From Nocardioides agariphilus (lineage in GTDB: Bacteria; Actinomycetota; Actinomycetes; Propionibacteriales; Nocardioidaceae), in contig NZ_JADKPO010000039.1 of the NCBI RefSeq assembly GCF_015352445.1, forward strand, positions 1-42,028: DNA of 42,028 nucleotides, read 5' to 3'. The notes under the pieces were generated by a model, which saw nothing but the letters and a program-made list of their open reading frames with translations, was not told the DNA's origin and did not search any database. A program made the position numbers and the translations under genes. Shown piece by piece: positions 33,171 through 41,611 of the stretch (position 1 is its first letter; every line of letters starts with the position of its first letter).

Positions 33171-33709
33171 TCGCTGGCCCGCAGCAGCGGACGCACCAGC
33201 TTGCGGCCGTGGTGGATCTGGGCCTTCACCGTGCCCAGCGGGGCGCCGACCTGCTGGGCGATCTCGTCGTAGGGCAGGCCGTAGACGTCGCGCAGCAGCA
33301 ACGGCTCGACGTACTGCGGGTGGTCGTGCTCGAGGATCTCCAGGGCGTCGAGGAGGTCGAGGCGGGTGCCGGCGATGACGCTGGTCGTGCGGGGGTCCGG
33401 CTTCTCCAGCGGGAGCACGTCGCTGACCACGGCCTGGTTGCGCAGCCGTCGGTAGGTCGTGCGGGCGGAGTTGACCGCCACCACGTGCAGCCACGTCGTG
33501 AAGCGCCCCTGCTCTCCCCAGCCGCCGATCTTGGTGGCGACGTTGATCAGCGCCTCCTGGCAGGCGTCCTCGGCGTCGGAGCTGTAGGGCAGCACGCCGC
33601 GACAGATCGCCAGCGTGCGGGGTCGCACGGCCGCCAGCAACCCCTCCAGTGCGTCTCGGTCGCCCGCTTTGGCCCTGCGCGCCAGGTCGTCGATCTCGTC
33701 CGGCTCCAC
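33167..33709 (-). CDS. ECF-type RNA polymerase sigma factor
   Basis: A 180-residue sigma factor. Region 2 is GVLPYSSDAEDACQEALINV to RFTTWLHVVAVNSARTTYRR, and region 4 is PLLLRDVYGLPYDEIAQQVG to GTVKAQIHHGRKLVRPLL. It is followed, with a 4-base overlap, by a metallopeptidase lipoprotein in place of an anti-sigma factor. A Ser/Thr receptor kinase starts 64 bases away in the opposite direction. ECF factors without anti-sigma genes but beside kinases are known in other lineages and can be controlled by phosphorylation, so such control is possible here. The ATG at 33709 has GGAGGAG about 5-11 bases upstream. Confidence 0.9.
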   Translation of the reverse strand: MEPDEIDDLARRAKAGDRDALEGLLAAVRPRTLAICRGVLPYSSDAEDACQEALINVATKIGGWGEQGRFTTWLHVVAVNSARTTYRRLRNQAVVSDVLPLEKPDPRTTSVIAGTRLDLLDALEILEHDHPQYVEPLLLRDVYGLPYDEIAQQVGAPLGTVKAQIHHGRKLVRPLLRASE

Positions 33710-33761
33710 GCCTGCTCCTCCTCGTCCCCGGTGTCGATGCCGGAGTCAGGTGTCTGGGAAA

Positions 33762-33767
33762 GATAAT
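33762..33767 (+). promoter_or_regulatory. Probable -10 element of the kinase gene
   Basis: GATAAT, five of six matches to TATAAT, ending 6 bases before the GTG start. There is no Shine-Dalgarno sequence between it and the start, as in a leaderless message. Confidence 0.5.
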
Positions 33768-33773
33768 GCCCTG

Positions 33774-35264
33774 GTGTCCCTTCCCACCCGCATCGGCCGC
33801 TACGCCGTCAGGCGTCGCATCGGCTCGGGTGGGTTCGCAACGGTCTGGCTGGGCTATGACGAGAGCTTGGACTCTCCGGTTGCCATCAAAGTTCTCGCCG
33901 ACAACTGGTCGGACGACCACCACGTCAAGCAGCGCTTCGTCGACGAGGGCAGGTTCCTGCGCAAGGTGGAGTCGCCGCACGTCGTCCCCGTCTACGACGC
34001 GGGCGAGCTCGAGGACGGTCGCCCCTATCTCGTGATGGGGTACGCCGACCAGGGCACGCTCGCCGACCGGCTCGAGACCGGAGGGCTACCGCGCGAGGAG
34101 GCGCTGGAGGTCGTGCGCCAGGTCGGGCTCGGGCTCAGTGCCCTGCACCAGCGCGGTGTGGTGCACCGCGACATCAAGCCGGGCAACGTGCTGTTCCGCA
34201 CCGTCGAGTCCGCCGCCGACTCCGACCACGTCGAGGTGCGCGCCATGGTCGCCGACCTCGGCCTCGGCAAGACCGTCGACATGTCCTCTCGGCTCACCAT
34301 GATCGCCGGCACGCCGACGTTCGTGGCGCCGGAGCAGGCCCAGGGCGAGCACATCGACGCACGGGCCGACCAGTACTCCCTGGCCGCGCTGACCTACCTG
34401 CTGCTCACCGGGCGCCCGCCGCACCAGCACACCACGCTCGCCGCGGCCGCCAACCCGGGGCCACCCGAGCCGATGTCGACGCCTGAGTGGCCCATCGCGC
34501 CGGCCGTCGAGGACGTCGTACGCCGGGGTCTGGCACCCGATCGCGACGACCGATGGCCGAGCGTCGCGGAGTACTCCTCGGCGCTCGCGCGAGCAGCGCT
34601 CTCCAGCGCACCTGGCACCGAGGGTCGACCGCGTGTGCTGGCGCTCGACCCGGAGCGCACGCAGCCGGGCGCTCGCCCCTCGCCGTTGACCAAGCAGCCG
34701 CCGCTCGCAGAGCCCACCCTCCCTGCTCCGGGGCGGTTGCGGTCGTTCGTCCTCGCGTTCGCCGCGGTGGTGCTGCTGGCGGGTGGTGCCTTCGGCGGCT
34801 ACGCCGCGTGGCAGAGCGTCGACCACACGACCACCTTGACCGACTCCCGCGACACCCTCACCGTGACCGTGCCCGACGACTGGGACCGCGCGACCGCGAC
34901 CGACGGCTGGCAGCCACCCGGCTCCGACGAGACCTACCAGGCGCTCTCGGTCGGGTCGACCTCCGACTGGGAGAGAGGCGGAGGCGAAGGCGTGTTCGTG
35001 GGCGTGCTGCCGGGCAACAAGCTGCCGGCCAACCTGCCGGGCCACCCCGAGTGCAACGCGAGCGAGGGCACGATCGACGACGAGCGTGACGGCGAGAGGT
35101 CGATGACCGAGTTCTTCACCGGCTGCGCACTGGAGAGGAAGCAGGTCACCGTCGAGCGGGTGGTCAAGGTCGCCGCCAACCGCCTGCTATGGGTTCAGGT
35201 GCGCGCCGACACGCGGCGTGCCGCTGTCGAGGTCCTCGACTCGGTGGTCACCCACGGTCTGTAG
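33774..35264 (+). CDS. Membrane-anchored Ser/Thr protein kinase (PknB-like)
   Basis: A 496-residue receptor kinase. The Hanks-type kinase domain (about 7-270) has the glycine loop IGSGGFATV, Lys in VAIKVL, catalytic loop VHRDIKPGNVLF, DLG in place of DFG (MVADLGLGKT), and GTPTFVAPEQAQGEHIDARADQ. After a proline-rich juxtamembrane stretch comes one membrane segment (about 323-346) and an extracellular domain of about 150 residues with two cysteines and no PASTA repeats. The GTG at 33774 stands 6 bases after GATAAT (33762-33767), probably a leaderless start. It is divergent from the ECF sigma gene. Its 3' end overlaps the convergent membrane-protein gene by 78 bases. Confidence 0.9.
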   Translation: MSLPTRIGRYAVRRRIGSGGFATVWLGYDESLDSPVAIKVLADNWSDDHHVKQRFVDEGRFLRKVESPHVVPVYDAGELEDGRPYLVMGYADQGTLADRLETGGLPREEALEVVRQVGLGLSALHQRGVVHRDIKPGNVLFRTVESAADSDHVEVRAMVADLGLGKTVDMSSRLTMIAGTPTFVAPEQAQGEHIDARADQYSLAALTYLLLTGRPPHQHTTLAAAANPGPPEPMSTPEWPIAPAVEDVVRRGLAPDRDDRWPSVAEYSSALARAALSSAPGTEGRPRVLALDPERTQPGARPSPLTKQPPLAEPTLPAPGRLRSFVLAFAAVVLLAGGAFGGYAAWQSVDHTTTLTDSRDTLTVTVPDDWDRATATDGWQPPGSDETYQALSVGSTSDWERGGGEGVFVGVLPGNKLPANLPGHPECNASEGTIDDERDGERSMTEFFTGCALERKQVTVERVVKVAANRLLWVQVRADTRRAAVEVLDSVVTHGL

Positions 35265-35924
35265 GTGCCGCGCGGCGATCGCGAAGGCGAAGGCGACCGG
35301 CAGTGTGATGCTGCCCATCGAGGTGACCATCGTGATCGCGAAGAGGCCGGGCAGCGTGAGGGTCAGCAGCCAGGCCGAGAGGCGTGGGCGGAAGCCCCGC
35401 CGCAGCAGGGCGATGCCGAGGACCGTCGAGCCGACCATCAGGAGCAGCACGGCGGGCAGACCGAAGACGAAGGTGATGGTCAGCAGCGGCTCCTGGGCCG
35501 CCTTTCCCCACTGCAGCCAGTAGTCGCCGAAGACGCTCAGGCATCCCCAGACGCAGCCGGTCAGCGTGATCCGCCAGGCCCACTTCTCCAGGCCGTACGG
35601 CGAGCGGTGCCGGCGCACGACGAACGCCGCCAGGGTGAAGGCCACGAACACGGGCAGCCAGAGCTTGCCGTACGTCAGGTACACCTGGTCGGGCGTGCTC
35701 CACTCCAACAGCGGGGCGAGCGCCTTGCGGGCTGGATCCGACCACGCGGCGGTCAGGGGCAGGTCGAGGTCTGCCTTACCGTCCTCGGTGTTGTGCCGGG
35801 CCAGCGCGTGCAGCTGGCCGCCGATCAGGGCGAACCATGCCATCGCCCACGCGAACCGGGCGATGCGCGTCTCGCCGAGCTTGTCGATGAGTCCGTCGAT
35901 CAGGTTGCTCACTGGATGGGTCAT
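35187..35924 (-). CDS. Integral membrane protein of unknown function
   Basis: A 245-residue membrane protein with about six hydrophobic segments (for example IARFAWAMAWFALIGGQLHA, LWLPVFVAFTLAAFVV, ITLTGCVWGCLSVFGDYW, LTITFVFGLPAVLLLMVG, LLTLTLPGLFAITMV). I do not recognise the family. The ATG at 35924 is preferred over a longer frame that runs under the start of the next histidine kinase. The last 26 codons overlap the kinase gene 3' end on the other strand, so the hydrophilic tail (DHRVEDLDSGTPRVGAHLNP) may be a late addition after loss of an earlier stop. It is divergent from the two-component system at 36034 with a 109-base gap, so it may be one of its targets. Confidence 0.75.
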   Translation of the reverse strand: MTHPVSNLIDGLIDKLGETRIARFAWAMAWFALIGGQLHALARHNTEDGKADLDLPLTAAWSDPARKALAPLLEWSTPDQVYLTYGKLWLPVFVAFTLAAFVVRRHRSPYGLEKWAWRITLTGCVWGCLSVFGDYWLQWGKAAQEPLLTITFVFGLPAVLLLMVGSTVLGIALLRRGFRPRLSAWLLTLTLPGLFAITMVTSMGSITLPVAFAFAIAARHLQTVGDHRVEDLDSGTPRVGAHLNP

Positions 35925-36033
35925 GGCATCGACGCTAGGAACCTCGGGACCTCTGGTCGTCCACCTCACGATCGGACCGATCTCCACCCTGGGGTTGACT
36001 GACACCACCCGCCGGCCGCCGTACATTCGGCAG

Positions 36034-37146
36034 GTGCAGGCCGTCTCGCGACTCAACCGGCTGGACGTGCTCGTGCCGGCCGGCATCGCGGTCGTCGGTG
36101 TGGTCGAGCTGGTGACCCTGAGGTTCGAGGGCTGGGGCTGGGGCGTGCTCCTCGAGCTGGTGGCCTGCGCCCTGCTCGTGGGCAGGAGGGTCCACCCGCT
36201 GATCTTCGCGACCGCACCCGAGATGGTGCTGCTGCTCATGCCCTACTTCGGACCGCAGCTCGACGAGCCCTCCACGCCGATCCTGGTGCTCGCGGTCGCG
36301 ATCTACTCGCTCGGTCGCTGGCTGCACGACAACCGCGGCCTGGGTGGGATCGCCGTGATCCTGCTGATGGTGCTGATCGTCTACCTCGGCGCGGACGCTC
36401 GCGAGCACGACCTGAGCGACGTCGTGTTCGTGCTGGCGCTGGTCACGCCTCCCTACGTGCTCGGCCGGCTGACGCGCCGGCTGGCGATCCAGAAGGAGCT
36501 TCTCGAAGAACGCCAGGAGCTCGTGCGCCGCGAGGCCGTTCGGCAAGAACGCGACCGCATCGCCCGGGACATGCACGACGTCATCGCACACTCGATCAGC
36601 GCCATGGTCGTCCAGACGGCGGCGGCACAGGACCTCGTGCGCACCGATCCCGACCGCGCCGAAGCCGTGCTGGCGGACGTAGCCGACACCGGTCGGCAGG
36701 CCATCGCCGAGACCGGTCGGCTGCTGCACGTCCTCCGCGACGACCTGGACGAACTCGGCCTCGAACCAGCGCCCGGACTCGCCGACCTGCCGGGACTGGT
36801 GGCTGCCTTCCGCGCCAGTGGGCTCGACATCGACGTCGAGGTGGCCGAGGACCTCCCGAGTCTGCCCGCGGGCGTCGACGTGTCGGCGTACCGGATCGTG
36901 CAGGAGGCACTCACCAATGCGCTGCGCTACGGCTCCGACCGCACCGCCCGGCTGCGCGTCGTCGCCACCTCGGCCGAGGTCTCGATCGAGGCGAGCAACC
37001 CGAGCTCGGGGACGGGTGGGTCGGGCGCGGGCCTTGGTCTCGTCGGCGTCTCGGAGCGCGTCGCCCTCCTCGGGGGTCGCCTCACCCATGGTGTGCGCGA
37101 CGGCCGGTTCGAGCTGCACGCGCGCCTGCCGCTGGTGACGCCGTGA
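36034..37146 (+). CDS. NarL-family sensor histidine kinase (HisKA_3/DesK-like)
   Basis: A 370-residue kinase. The N-terminal half has four to five membrane segments with very short loops (about 10-130). A coiled linker (IQKELLEERQELVRREAVRQ) leads to the H-box ERDRIARDMHDVIAHSISAM, and the ATPase domain has YRIVQEALTNALRYG and GSGAGLGLVGVSERVALLGG. With almost no extracytoplasmic loop it probably senses membrane state or an intramembrane signal. TACATT (36022-36027) lies 6 bases before the GTG, a leaderless pattern. The gene overlaps the response regulator start by 4 bases (GTGA). Confidence 0.9.
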   Translation: MQAVSRLNRLDVLVPAGIAVVGVVELVTLRFEGWGWGVLLELVACALLVGRRVHPLIFATAPEMVLLLMPYFGPQLDEPSTPILVLAVAIYSLGRWLHDNRGLGGIAVILLMVLIVYLGADAREHDLSDVVFVLALVTPPYVLGRLTRRLAIQKELLEERQELVRREAVRQERDRIARDMHDVIAHSISAMVVQTAAAQDLVRTDPDRAEAVLADVADTGRQAIAETGRLLHVLRDDLDELGLEPAPGLADLPGLVAAFRASGLDIDVEVAEDLPSLPAGVDVSAYRIVQEALTNALRYGSDRTARLRVVATSAEVSIEASNPSSGTGGSGAGLGLVGVSERVALLGGRLTHGVRDGRFELHARLPLVTP

Positions 37147-37820
37147 CGACAGTCGTGATCGCCGATGACCAGGACCTGGTGCGGTCGGGTCTGGAGATGG
37201 TGCTGGCCGCTCGAGGCATCGACGTGGTCGGGGTAGCGGCGGACGGGCGCGAGGCGGTCGAGCAGGTGCGGCGACTGCGGCCCGACGTCGTCTTGATGGA
37301 CATCCGGATGCCCGTGCTCGACGGCATCGCCGCGACCGAGCAGATCACGGACTCCGGGCTGGCTACGCGGGTGCTCGTGCTGACGACCTACGACCTCGAC
37401 TCCTACGTCTACCGGGCTCTGCGCGCAGGTGCGGCGGGGTTCCTCCTCAAGGCGACTCCGCCCGACCGGCTGGTCCAGGGGATCGAGACCGTGGCGGCCG
37501 GCGAGGCGCTGCTGGCCCCGACCTTGACCCGTCGGCTGATCGAGGAGCACGTCAGCGGCCCGGGGCCTCTCGACGGCACGCCGGCCGTGCTGGACGCACT
37601 CACCGAGCGCGAGCGTGAGGTGTTCGGACTGATCGCCCGCGGCCTGTCGAACGACGACATCGCCCGTGAGCTCGTCGTCTCGGAGGCGACCGTCAAGACC
37701 CACGTCAACCGCCTGATCGCCAAGCTCGGCAACCGGACCAGGGTGCAGCTGGTCGTGCTCGCCTACGAGACGGGCGTGGCGCGTCCGGGCGCGCTCGCGC
37801 CGCCTCCGTCGACGACGTAA
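37143..37820 (+). CDS. NarL/LuxR-family response regulator
   Basis: A 225-residue regulator. The receiver domain (about 1-120) has VVIADDQDLVRSG, phosphoacceptor Asp in DVVLMDIRMPVLDG, and Lys in GFLLKATPPD. The C-terminal LuxR-type helix-turn-helix (about 148-212) has LTEREREVFGLIARGLSNDDI and VSEATVKTHVNRLIAKLG. It is coupled to the kinase by GTGA. Transcription ends close to the convergent GH16 gene (8-base gap), with no separate terminator visible. The regulated genes are unknown; the divergent membrane protein is a candidate. Confidence 0.92.
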   Translation: MTTVVIADDQDLVRSGLEMVLAARGIDVVGVAADGREAVEQVRRLRPDVVLMDIRMPVLDGIAATEQITDSGLATRVLVLTTYDLDSYVYRALRAGAAGFLLKATPPDRLVQGIETVAAGEALLAPTLTRRLIEEHVSGPGPLDGTPAVLDALTEREREVFGLIARGLSNDDIARELVVSEATVKTHVNRLIAKLGNRTRVQLVVLAYETGVARPGALAPPPSTT

Positions 37821-37828
37821 GCCGGCTC

Positions 37829-39019
37829 TCAGCCGCCGGTCTCCCAGACGCGCACCCAGTCGACGTACATGTGCTGGGGCAGCTGGCTGTCTTGGATCAG
37901 GGGGATCTCGTAGTCGGAGGAGAGCAGGCTCAAGATGACGTACTGCTGGACCTGGGACACCTTGCCGCCGATCCGCCACGTCTCCTTGCCGTCGATGCGG
38001 AAGACCAACAGGTGCGGCTTCCACTGCACGGAGAAGACGTGGAACCTCTTCCACCACGCGTCGCGCCGCCCGCTGAGGAACGTGTTGGGGATGTTGACGC
38101 CGGACTTGACGATGCTGCCGGACTGGTAGCGCCAGATGTAGGTCCAGAGGCCACTACTCCTGCGCGAGGTGCCGAAGGACTCGATGACGTCGATCTCGTG
38201 ACCGGTGCCGCCGGGGTACATCCCGCCGACCGGCTGCATCCAGAAGCTGCCGTGCTGGCCCGGCAGTCGGGGGAACTTCATCCGCGCGGCGGCGACGCCG
38301 TACTTGAAGGAGAACCTGTCATCGGTGCCGATGTGGCCGTTGAGGCGGTAGGCGTAGTGACCGGCGACCTGGCCGGCCTTCAGTGCAGGGCACAGGGTGT
38401 GCCTGTTGGGGTCCCTCATCACGCTGAGCCGGACGACACCCCCGCCGACCTTGACCGCCTTGGCACTTCCGCGCGAGCAGTTGCGCGAGCTCTGCGGCTC
38501 GTAGGTCTGGCCGCGCTGTTGCCACTTGGCCGAGAGCGAGGTGCCGGAGAACCTGTCGGTCCACGTCGGGCTGAGCCACCGCTCGGTGCTCACCGACCGG
38601 CTGGTGATCGCTGGCAGGTCGGGGTAGGAAGCGGCGACCGCGCGGTAGGTGAGCGGCTGCCCGTTGCTGGTCGCGGCCGCGGCGAACTGTGCGCGCCCCT
38701 TCCGGTTCTGGCCGACGGTCGCCACGGTCTGCCAGGACGAGCCTTTCAGCACCTGCAGCTTCACCTTCCGGCCCGCGGTGATCGGCCTGATCGTGGCGGT
38801 GAACGCGGCCCTGGCAGTGTCAGGGTTGGCCACCCGCCCCCCGGGCTGGACGATCTGCGGCAGCGACATCAACCGGATGGTCTGCTCGAGCCTCGCGCTG
38901 ACCGACGTACTCGTGGCCGGCGCCTTGGCGACGGCCGGGTCGGACCCCGCGACCAGCAGGGCGGATGCGGGCAGGAGCAGGGACAGGGCGCCAGCCCCGA
39001 CCGCGCGAAGAAGTGGCAT
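37829..39019 (-). CDS. Secreted GH16-family glycoside hydrolase
   Basis: A 396-residue exported protein. The signal peptide (MPLLRAVGAGALSLLLPASA) is followed by an Ig-like or bacterial beta-sandwich module (about 45-145, VQPGGRVANPDTARAAFTA) and a GH16 catalytic domain (about 150-395). The active-site motif E-I-D-V-I-E is visible within GTGHEIDVIESFG, with WKRFHVFSVQWKPHLLVFRID and the C-terminal MYVDWVRVWE strand. It is likely an endo-beta-glucanase or related enzyme on beta-1,3/1,4 glucans or galactans. The ATG at 39017-39019 has GGGAGA about 9 bases upstream. Codon use is like that of its neighbours. Confidence 0.88.
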   Translation of the reverse strand: MPLLRAVGAGALSLLLPASALLVAGSDPAVAKAPATSTSVSARLEQTIRLMSLPQIVQPGGRVANPDTARAAFTATIRPITAGRKVKLQVLKGSSWQTVATVGQNRKGRAQFAAAATSNGQPLTYRAVAASYPDLPAITSRSVSTERWLSPTWTDRFSGTSLSAKWQQRGQTYEPQSSRNCSRGSAKAVKVGGGVVRLSVMRDPNRHTLCPALKAGQVAGHYAYRLNGHIGTDDRFSFKYGVAAARMKFPRLPGQHGSFWMQPVGGMYPGGTGHEIDVIESFGTSRRSSGLWTYIWRYQSGSIVKSGVNIPNTFLSGRRDAWWKRFHVFSVQWKPHLLVFRIDGKETWRIGGKVSQVQQYVILSLLSSDYEIPLIQDSQLPQHMYVDWVRVWETGG

Positions 39020-39160
39020 GAACAGCTGTCTCCCGTGGATGGGTGATGTGCGGAACCGGTGTCACCGGATCCGGCGCCGTGGCGGCTTCGACGTCCCAGG
39101 GTACGACGCCGACGTGACGATGCAGCTTCGGCGAGGTCTCTCTCGGCATGGACCCCGCCG

Positions 39161-40111
39161 CTAGTGACGAGAAGGGCTTGCGGCGACGGGCTCGGTCCAG
39201 GGGCGGCGTAGACCTTGGCGGATGGCCTTGAGGCATGCGTCGATCTTGGGGTCGCCGCGGCTGCTGGTCCGGGTGAGTACTCGGACGTAGCGGTACATCC
39301 GCGGCTGTAGCGGGATCCCTGCGACGCGGCGCTCGTAGGCCGCGACGCTCGAGGGCAGGAGGGTGATCCCTGACCCGACGGCGACGAGCCGGGCCAGGAC
39401 GTAGAGGCCGTCGAACTCCCAGCGTCGTAGCGGGGTGGCCCCGAGGGCAGCCAGTCGAGCGTCGCCGGCAAGCCGCGAGACCTGGCCGGGCGGCGAGCTC
39501 AGCCAGGTCTCGGTCCGCACCAGCTCGCGCAGCGTCGCCGCCGACACCGGCTTCTGGAAGTGGCTCTGCGCCACGGGATGGTCGGCCGGCACGGCGAGCA
39601 CGATCGCTTCACGGTGTGCGCGCTGGGCCTGCAGCGGGCCGAGGGACACCGGCGTCTCCTCGCCCCACTCGTCGACCACCGCGATGTCCGTCGCCCGGTC
39701 CAGGAGGGCGGCCGAAGCTGCGGTGGACTCGATCTGGAGCGCAACCACATTGAGTTCTGGGTACTGACGTTGGAGCTCGGCGAGGTCCGGGGCCGCCGTC
39801 GCCGCGAGTCCGGGGATGAAGCTGACCCGGACAGGTCCGGCGATCGTGCCGGACCGCCCCCGCAGGTGGCTCTCCGCTGCCTCGACCGCCGCCAGGATCG
39901 TGCTGGCGTGCTCGACCAACTCCTTGCCGGCGTCGGTGAGGCTGGCACTGTGAGCGGTGCGCTCGATCAGTGGCAGTTGAGCCTCGCGCTCCAAGGCCGA
40001 GAGCTGCTGCGACACGGCTGAGGCTGAGACGCCGAGCTCCTGCGCCGCGGCCGCAATGCTGCCTCGCATCGCAAAGACGGAGAGAACTTCCAGACGGCGA
40101 AGATCCAGCAT
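39161..40111 (-). CDS. LysR-family transcriptional regulator
   Basis: A 316-residue regulator. The N-terminal helix-turn-helix reads LDLRRLEVLSVFAMRGSIAA, QELGVSASAVSQQLSALERE and LIERTAHSASLTDAGKELVEH, followed by a periplasmic-binding-protein-like effector domain (about 92-300; VRVSFIPGLAATAAPDLAEL, VAVGSGITLLPSSVAAYERR). The divergent neighbour is an unlisted 46-residue ORF at 40228, in the position usually taken by a LysR target gene. An 8-base inverted pair, AGCATCAG/CTGATGCT, spans the intergenic start. Effector unknown. Confidence 0.9.
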   Translation of the reverse strand: MLDLRRLEVLSVFAMRGSIAAAAQELGVSASAVSQQLSALEREAQLPLIERTAHSASLTDAGKELVEHASTILAAVEAAESHLRGRSGTIAGPVRVSFIPGLAATAAPDLAELQRQYPELNVVALQIESTAASAALLDRATDIAVVDEWGEETPVSLGPLQAQRAHREAIVLAVPADHPVAQSHFQKPVSAATLRELVRTETWLSSPPGQVSRLAGDARLAALGATPLRRWEFDGLYVLARLVAVGSGITLLPSSVAAYERRVAGIPLQPRMYRYVRVLTRTSSRGDPKIDACLKAIRQGLRRPWTEPVAASPSRH

Positions 40112-40160
40112 CAGATTCTCTTATTCCCCCCTAGATGATCCACGGCTTGGCCTGATGCTA
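40107..40160. promoter_or_regulatory. Inverted repeat in the LysR divergent region
   Basis: AGCATCAG (40107-40114) and CTGATGCT (40153-40160) form a perfect 8-base inverted pair with a 38-base spacer, centred just upstream of the LysR start codon. It is a candidate LysR binding region controlling the LysR gene and the small ORF at 40228. Confidence 0.35.
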
Positions 40161-40227
40161 CTGCCTGACCAGAATGGGGCGTGTCGCGAGATGACCTCGT
40201 GACCTACTTGTGAAGGATCTGATCAGC

Positions 40228-40368
40228 ATGACGACCCGCACGCACGCGTCGACCACCTCCAGGGCCGCCCGCCTCACCGCAGCTCTGGGCAGGGCATGGC
40301 AGAGTGCGCGTCTTGCCGATCGTCAGGTGATGGAGATCCGCACCGACATCAGCCGCTACGCCAGCTGA
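40228..40368 (+). CDS. Small basic ORF divergent from LysR, 46 residues
   Basis: ATG at 40228, TGA at 40366-40368. The product begins MTTRTHASTTSRAARLTAAL and ends MEIRTDISRYAS. It is hydrophilic, rich in Arg, Ala and Thr, and predicted mostly helical, with no signal or membrane segment. AAGGA stands about 10 bases upstream of the ATG. It occupies the classic divergent-target position next to the LysR gene (116-base gap) and overlaps the end of the convergent gene at 40356 by 13 bases. I do not recognise the family. It could be a LysR-controlled small protein or a regulatory leader. Confidence 0.5.
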   Translation: MTTRTHASTTSRAARLTAALGRAWQSARLADRQVMEIRTDISRYAS

Positions 40369-40742
40369 GTCGCGTCGGGATCGAGTCGCGGCGGCACGTT
40401 CGCGAGCGCCGTCTGCACCAGAGCGGTGCGGGCCTTGACGACGACGACGCGCCGCAACCGGCTGAGGTCGTCCTCGACCAGACTGGCGACGACATCGCTC
40501 ACCTGTTTTGGGGAGTAGGTCGCCCGCGTCCCCGGTGCCACGTCGACGTCCGGCAGGGCCACCAGCACGGGCAGGATCTGGGCGCCGAGCGCATCGAGCA
40601 TCTGAAACCGCTCATAGCGACCCAGGGCTTCCCAGGCCGTGTCGACGTCAACGCGGCCCTTGCGGACGTCCTTTCGAGACGCCAACACCGACTTGGCCGC
40701 TCCGGTCAGGGCCGCAGTGAGCTCGTGCTCGGTGAACCTCAT
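40356..40742 (-). CDS. Hypothetical protein, 128 residues
   Basis: A soluble, probably helical protein (MRFTEHELTAALTGAAKSVL at the start; RYERFQMLDALGAQILPVLV in the middle). There are no membrane segments and no motif that I can assign. The ATG at 40742 with GGGG about 6 bases upstream is preferred to the ATG at 40754, which has no Shine-Dalgarno sequence. Codon use and third-position GC look like a real actinobacterial gene. It overlaps the small ORF at 40228 tail to tail by 13 bases. Unknown function. Confidence 0.7.
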   Translation of the reverse strand: MRFTEHELTAALTGAAKSVLASRKDVRKGRVDVDTAWEALGRYERFQMLDALGAQILPVLVALPDVDVAPGTRATYSPKQVSDVVASLVEDDLSRLRRVVVVKARTALVQTALANVPPRLDPDATQLA

Positions 40743-40827
40743 GCACCCCAGCATGCCTGTGGCGTATGGCGAGGGTGGTGGACCGCCCCGGTGTCCGCGA
40801 CGTGTGGTCCGGACCCGGCGGAGGCTC

Positions 40828-41406
40828 TCAGCGGACCTTCGTGGCCCGCACGTTCCAGCCGCTGAAGTCGTAGAAGTAGTGCGTGTCCGCGCCGATGGTC
40901 AGCTGGTCGCCTTCGAGCGTGAGCTCGACATGGACTGGGCCGGCGCTGAACTTTCCGGTGCTGGAGTAGACCCACTGGGTGCCGCCAACCGGGTAGGCGT
41001 ACATCGTCGACCACGGCCACGGTGCCTCGCCGAAGCCCTCCCACGACATGATGGCGGGGTCGTTGGTGTAGCAGACGCTGGCGATACCGGAGTCGTAGCT
41101 CGCGGTGACCGCCTTGCCCCTGCCGACGTACTGGGTCGCGACCCAACTCTTGCTGACGAACACCGTCGTGTCGGCCTGGATGTTCTCCGCGCCGCCGTAA
41201 GCGTCGGCGACCGCCGCCGTGCAATCGAGCGTGCCGCTGATGGTGATGCCGCCGTAGCGGTTGACGAGCACGGTGTCGACGGTAGCGTCGAAACTGTGCT
41301 CGTAGCCTTCGGCGGACGCGCTGGGGAGCGGAAGAGCCGTCGTCGCGATCGTCGCCAGTAGCGTTGCCGAGACCGCCATGGCCCTCCGCAGCCCTGTGTT
41401 CTTCAT
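40828..41406 (-). CDS. Secreted protein of unknown function, 192 residues
   Basis: The signal peptide (MKNTGLRRAMAVSATLLATI to PSASA, cleavage near 32) is followed by a beta-rich domain of about 155 residues. It contains VNRYGGITISGTLDCTAAVA, VTASYDSGIASVCYT and YPVGGTQWVYSSTGKFSAGP. Two cysteines, one in each half, could form a disulfide. SGTLDC near the start of a secreted beta domain is like several actinobacterial DUF families, but I cannot name one with confidence. The ATG at 41406 is chosen as the signal peptide start; the longer frame to 41445 adds a non-signal stretch. Confidence 0.75.
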   Translation of the reverse strand: MKNTGLRRAMAVSATLLATIATTALPLPSASAEGYEHSFDATVDTVLVNRYGGITISGTLDCTAAVADAYGGAENIQADTTVFVSKSWVATQYVGRGKAVTASYDSGIASVCYTNDPAIMSWEGFGEAPWPWSTMYAYPVGGTQWVYSSTGKFSAGPVHVELTLEGDQLTIGADTHYFYDFSGWNVRATKVR

Positions 41407-41611
41407 GGTTGTCGCCTCGCTTCCGCCCTGACGAGGCCGGAGCATCCCGCCCTCACTTTCAACCTTCTACGAGGGTGCGCAGCGCACAAGGGACGAAGGT
41501 CCCCGCGCGCAGGCCATCCGGGAAACGAATGCGCCCTGTCATCGGCAGAGTCGGACGCCCACCAGCGGCATGTGAGCGCGTTGCCTCGATGGCCGCCATA
41601 CAGTCTCCGCC

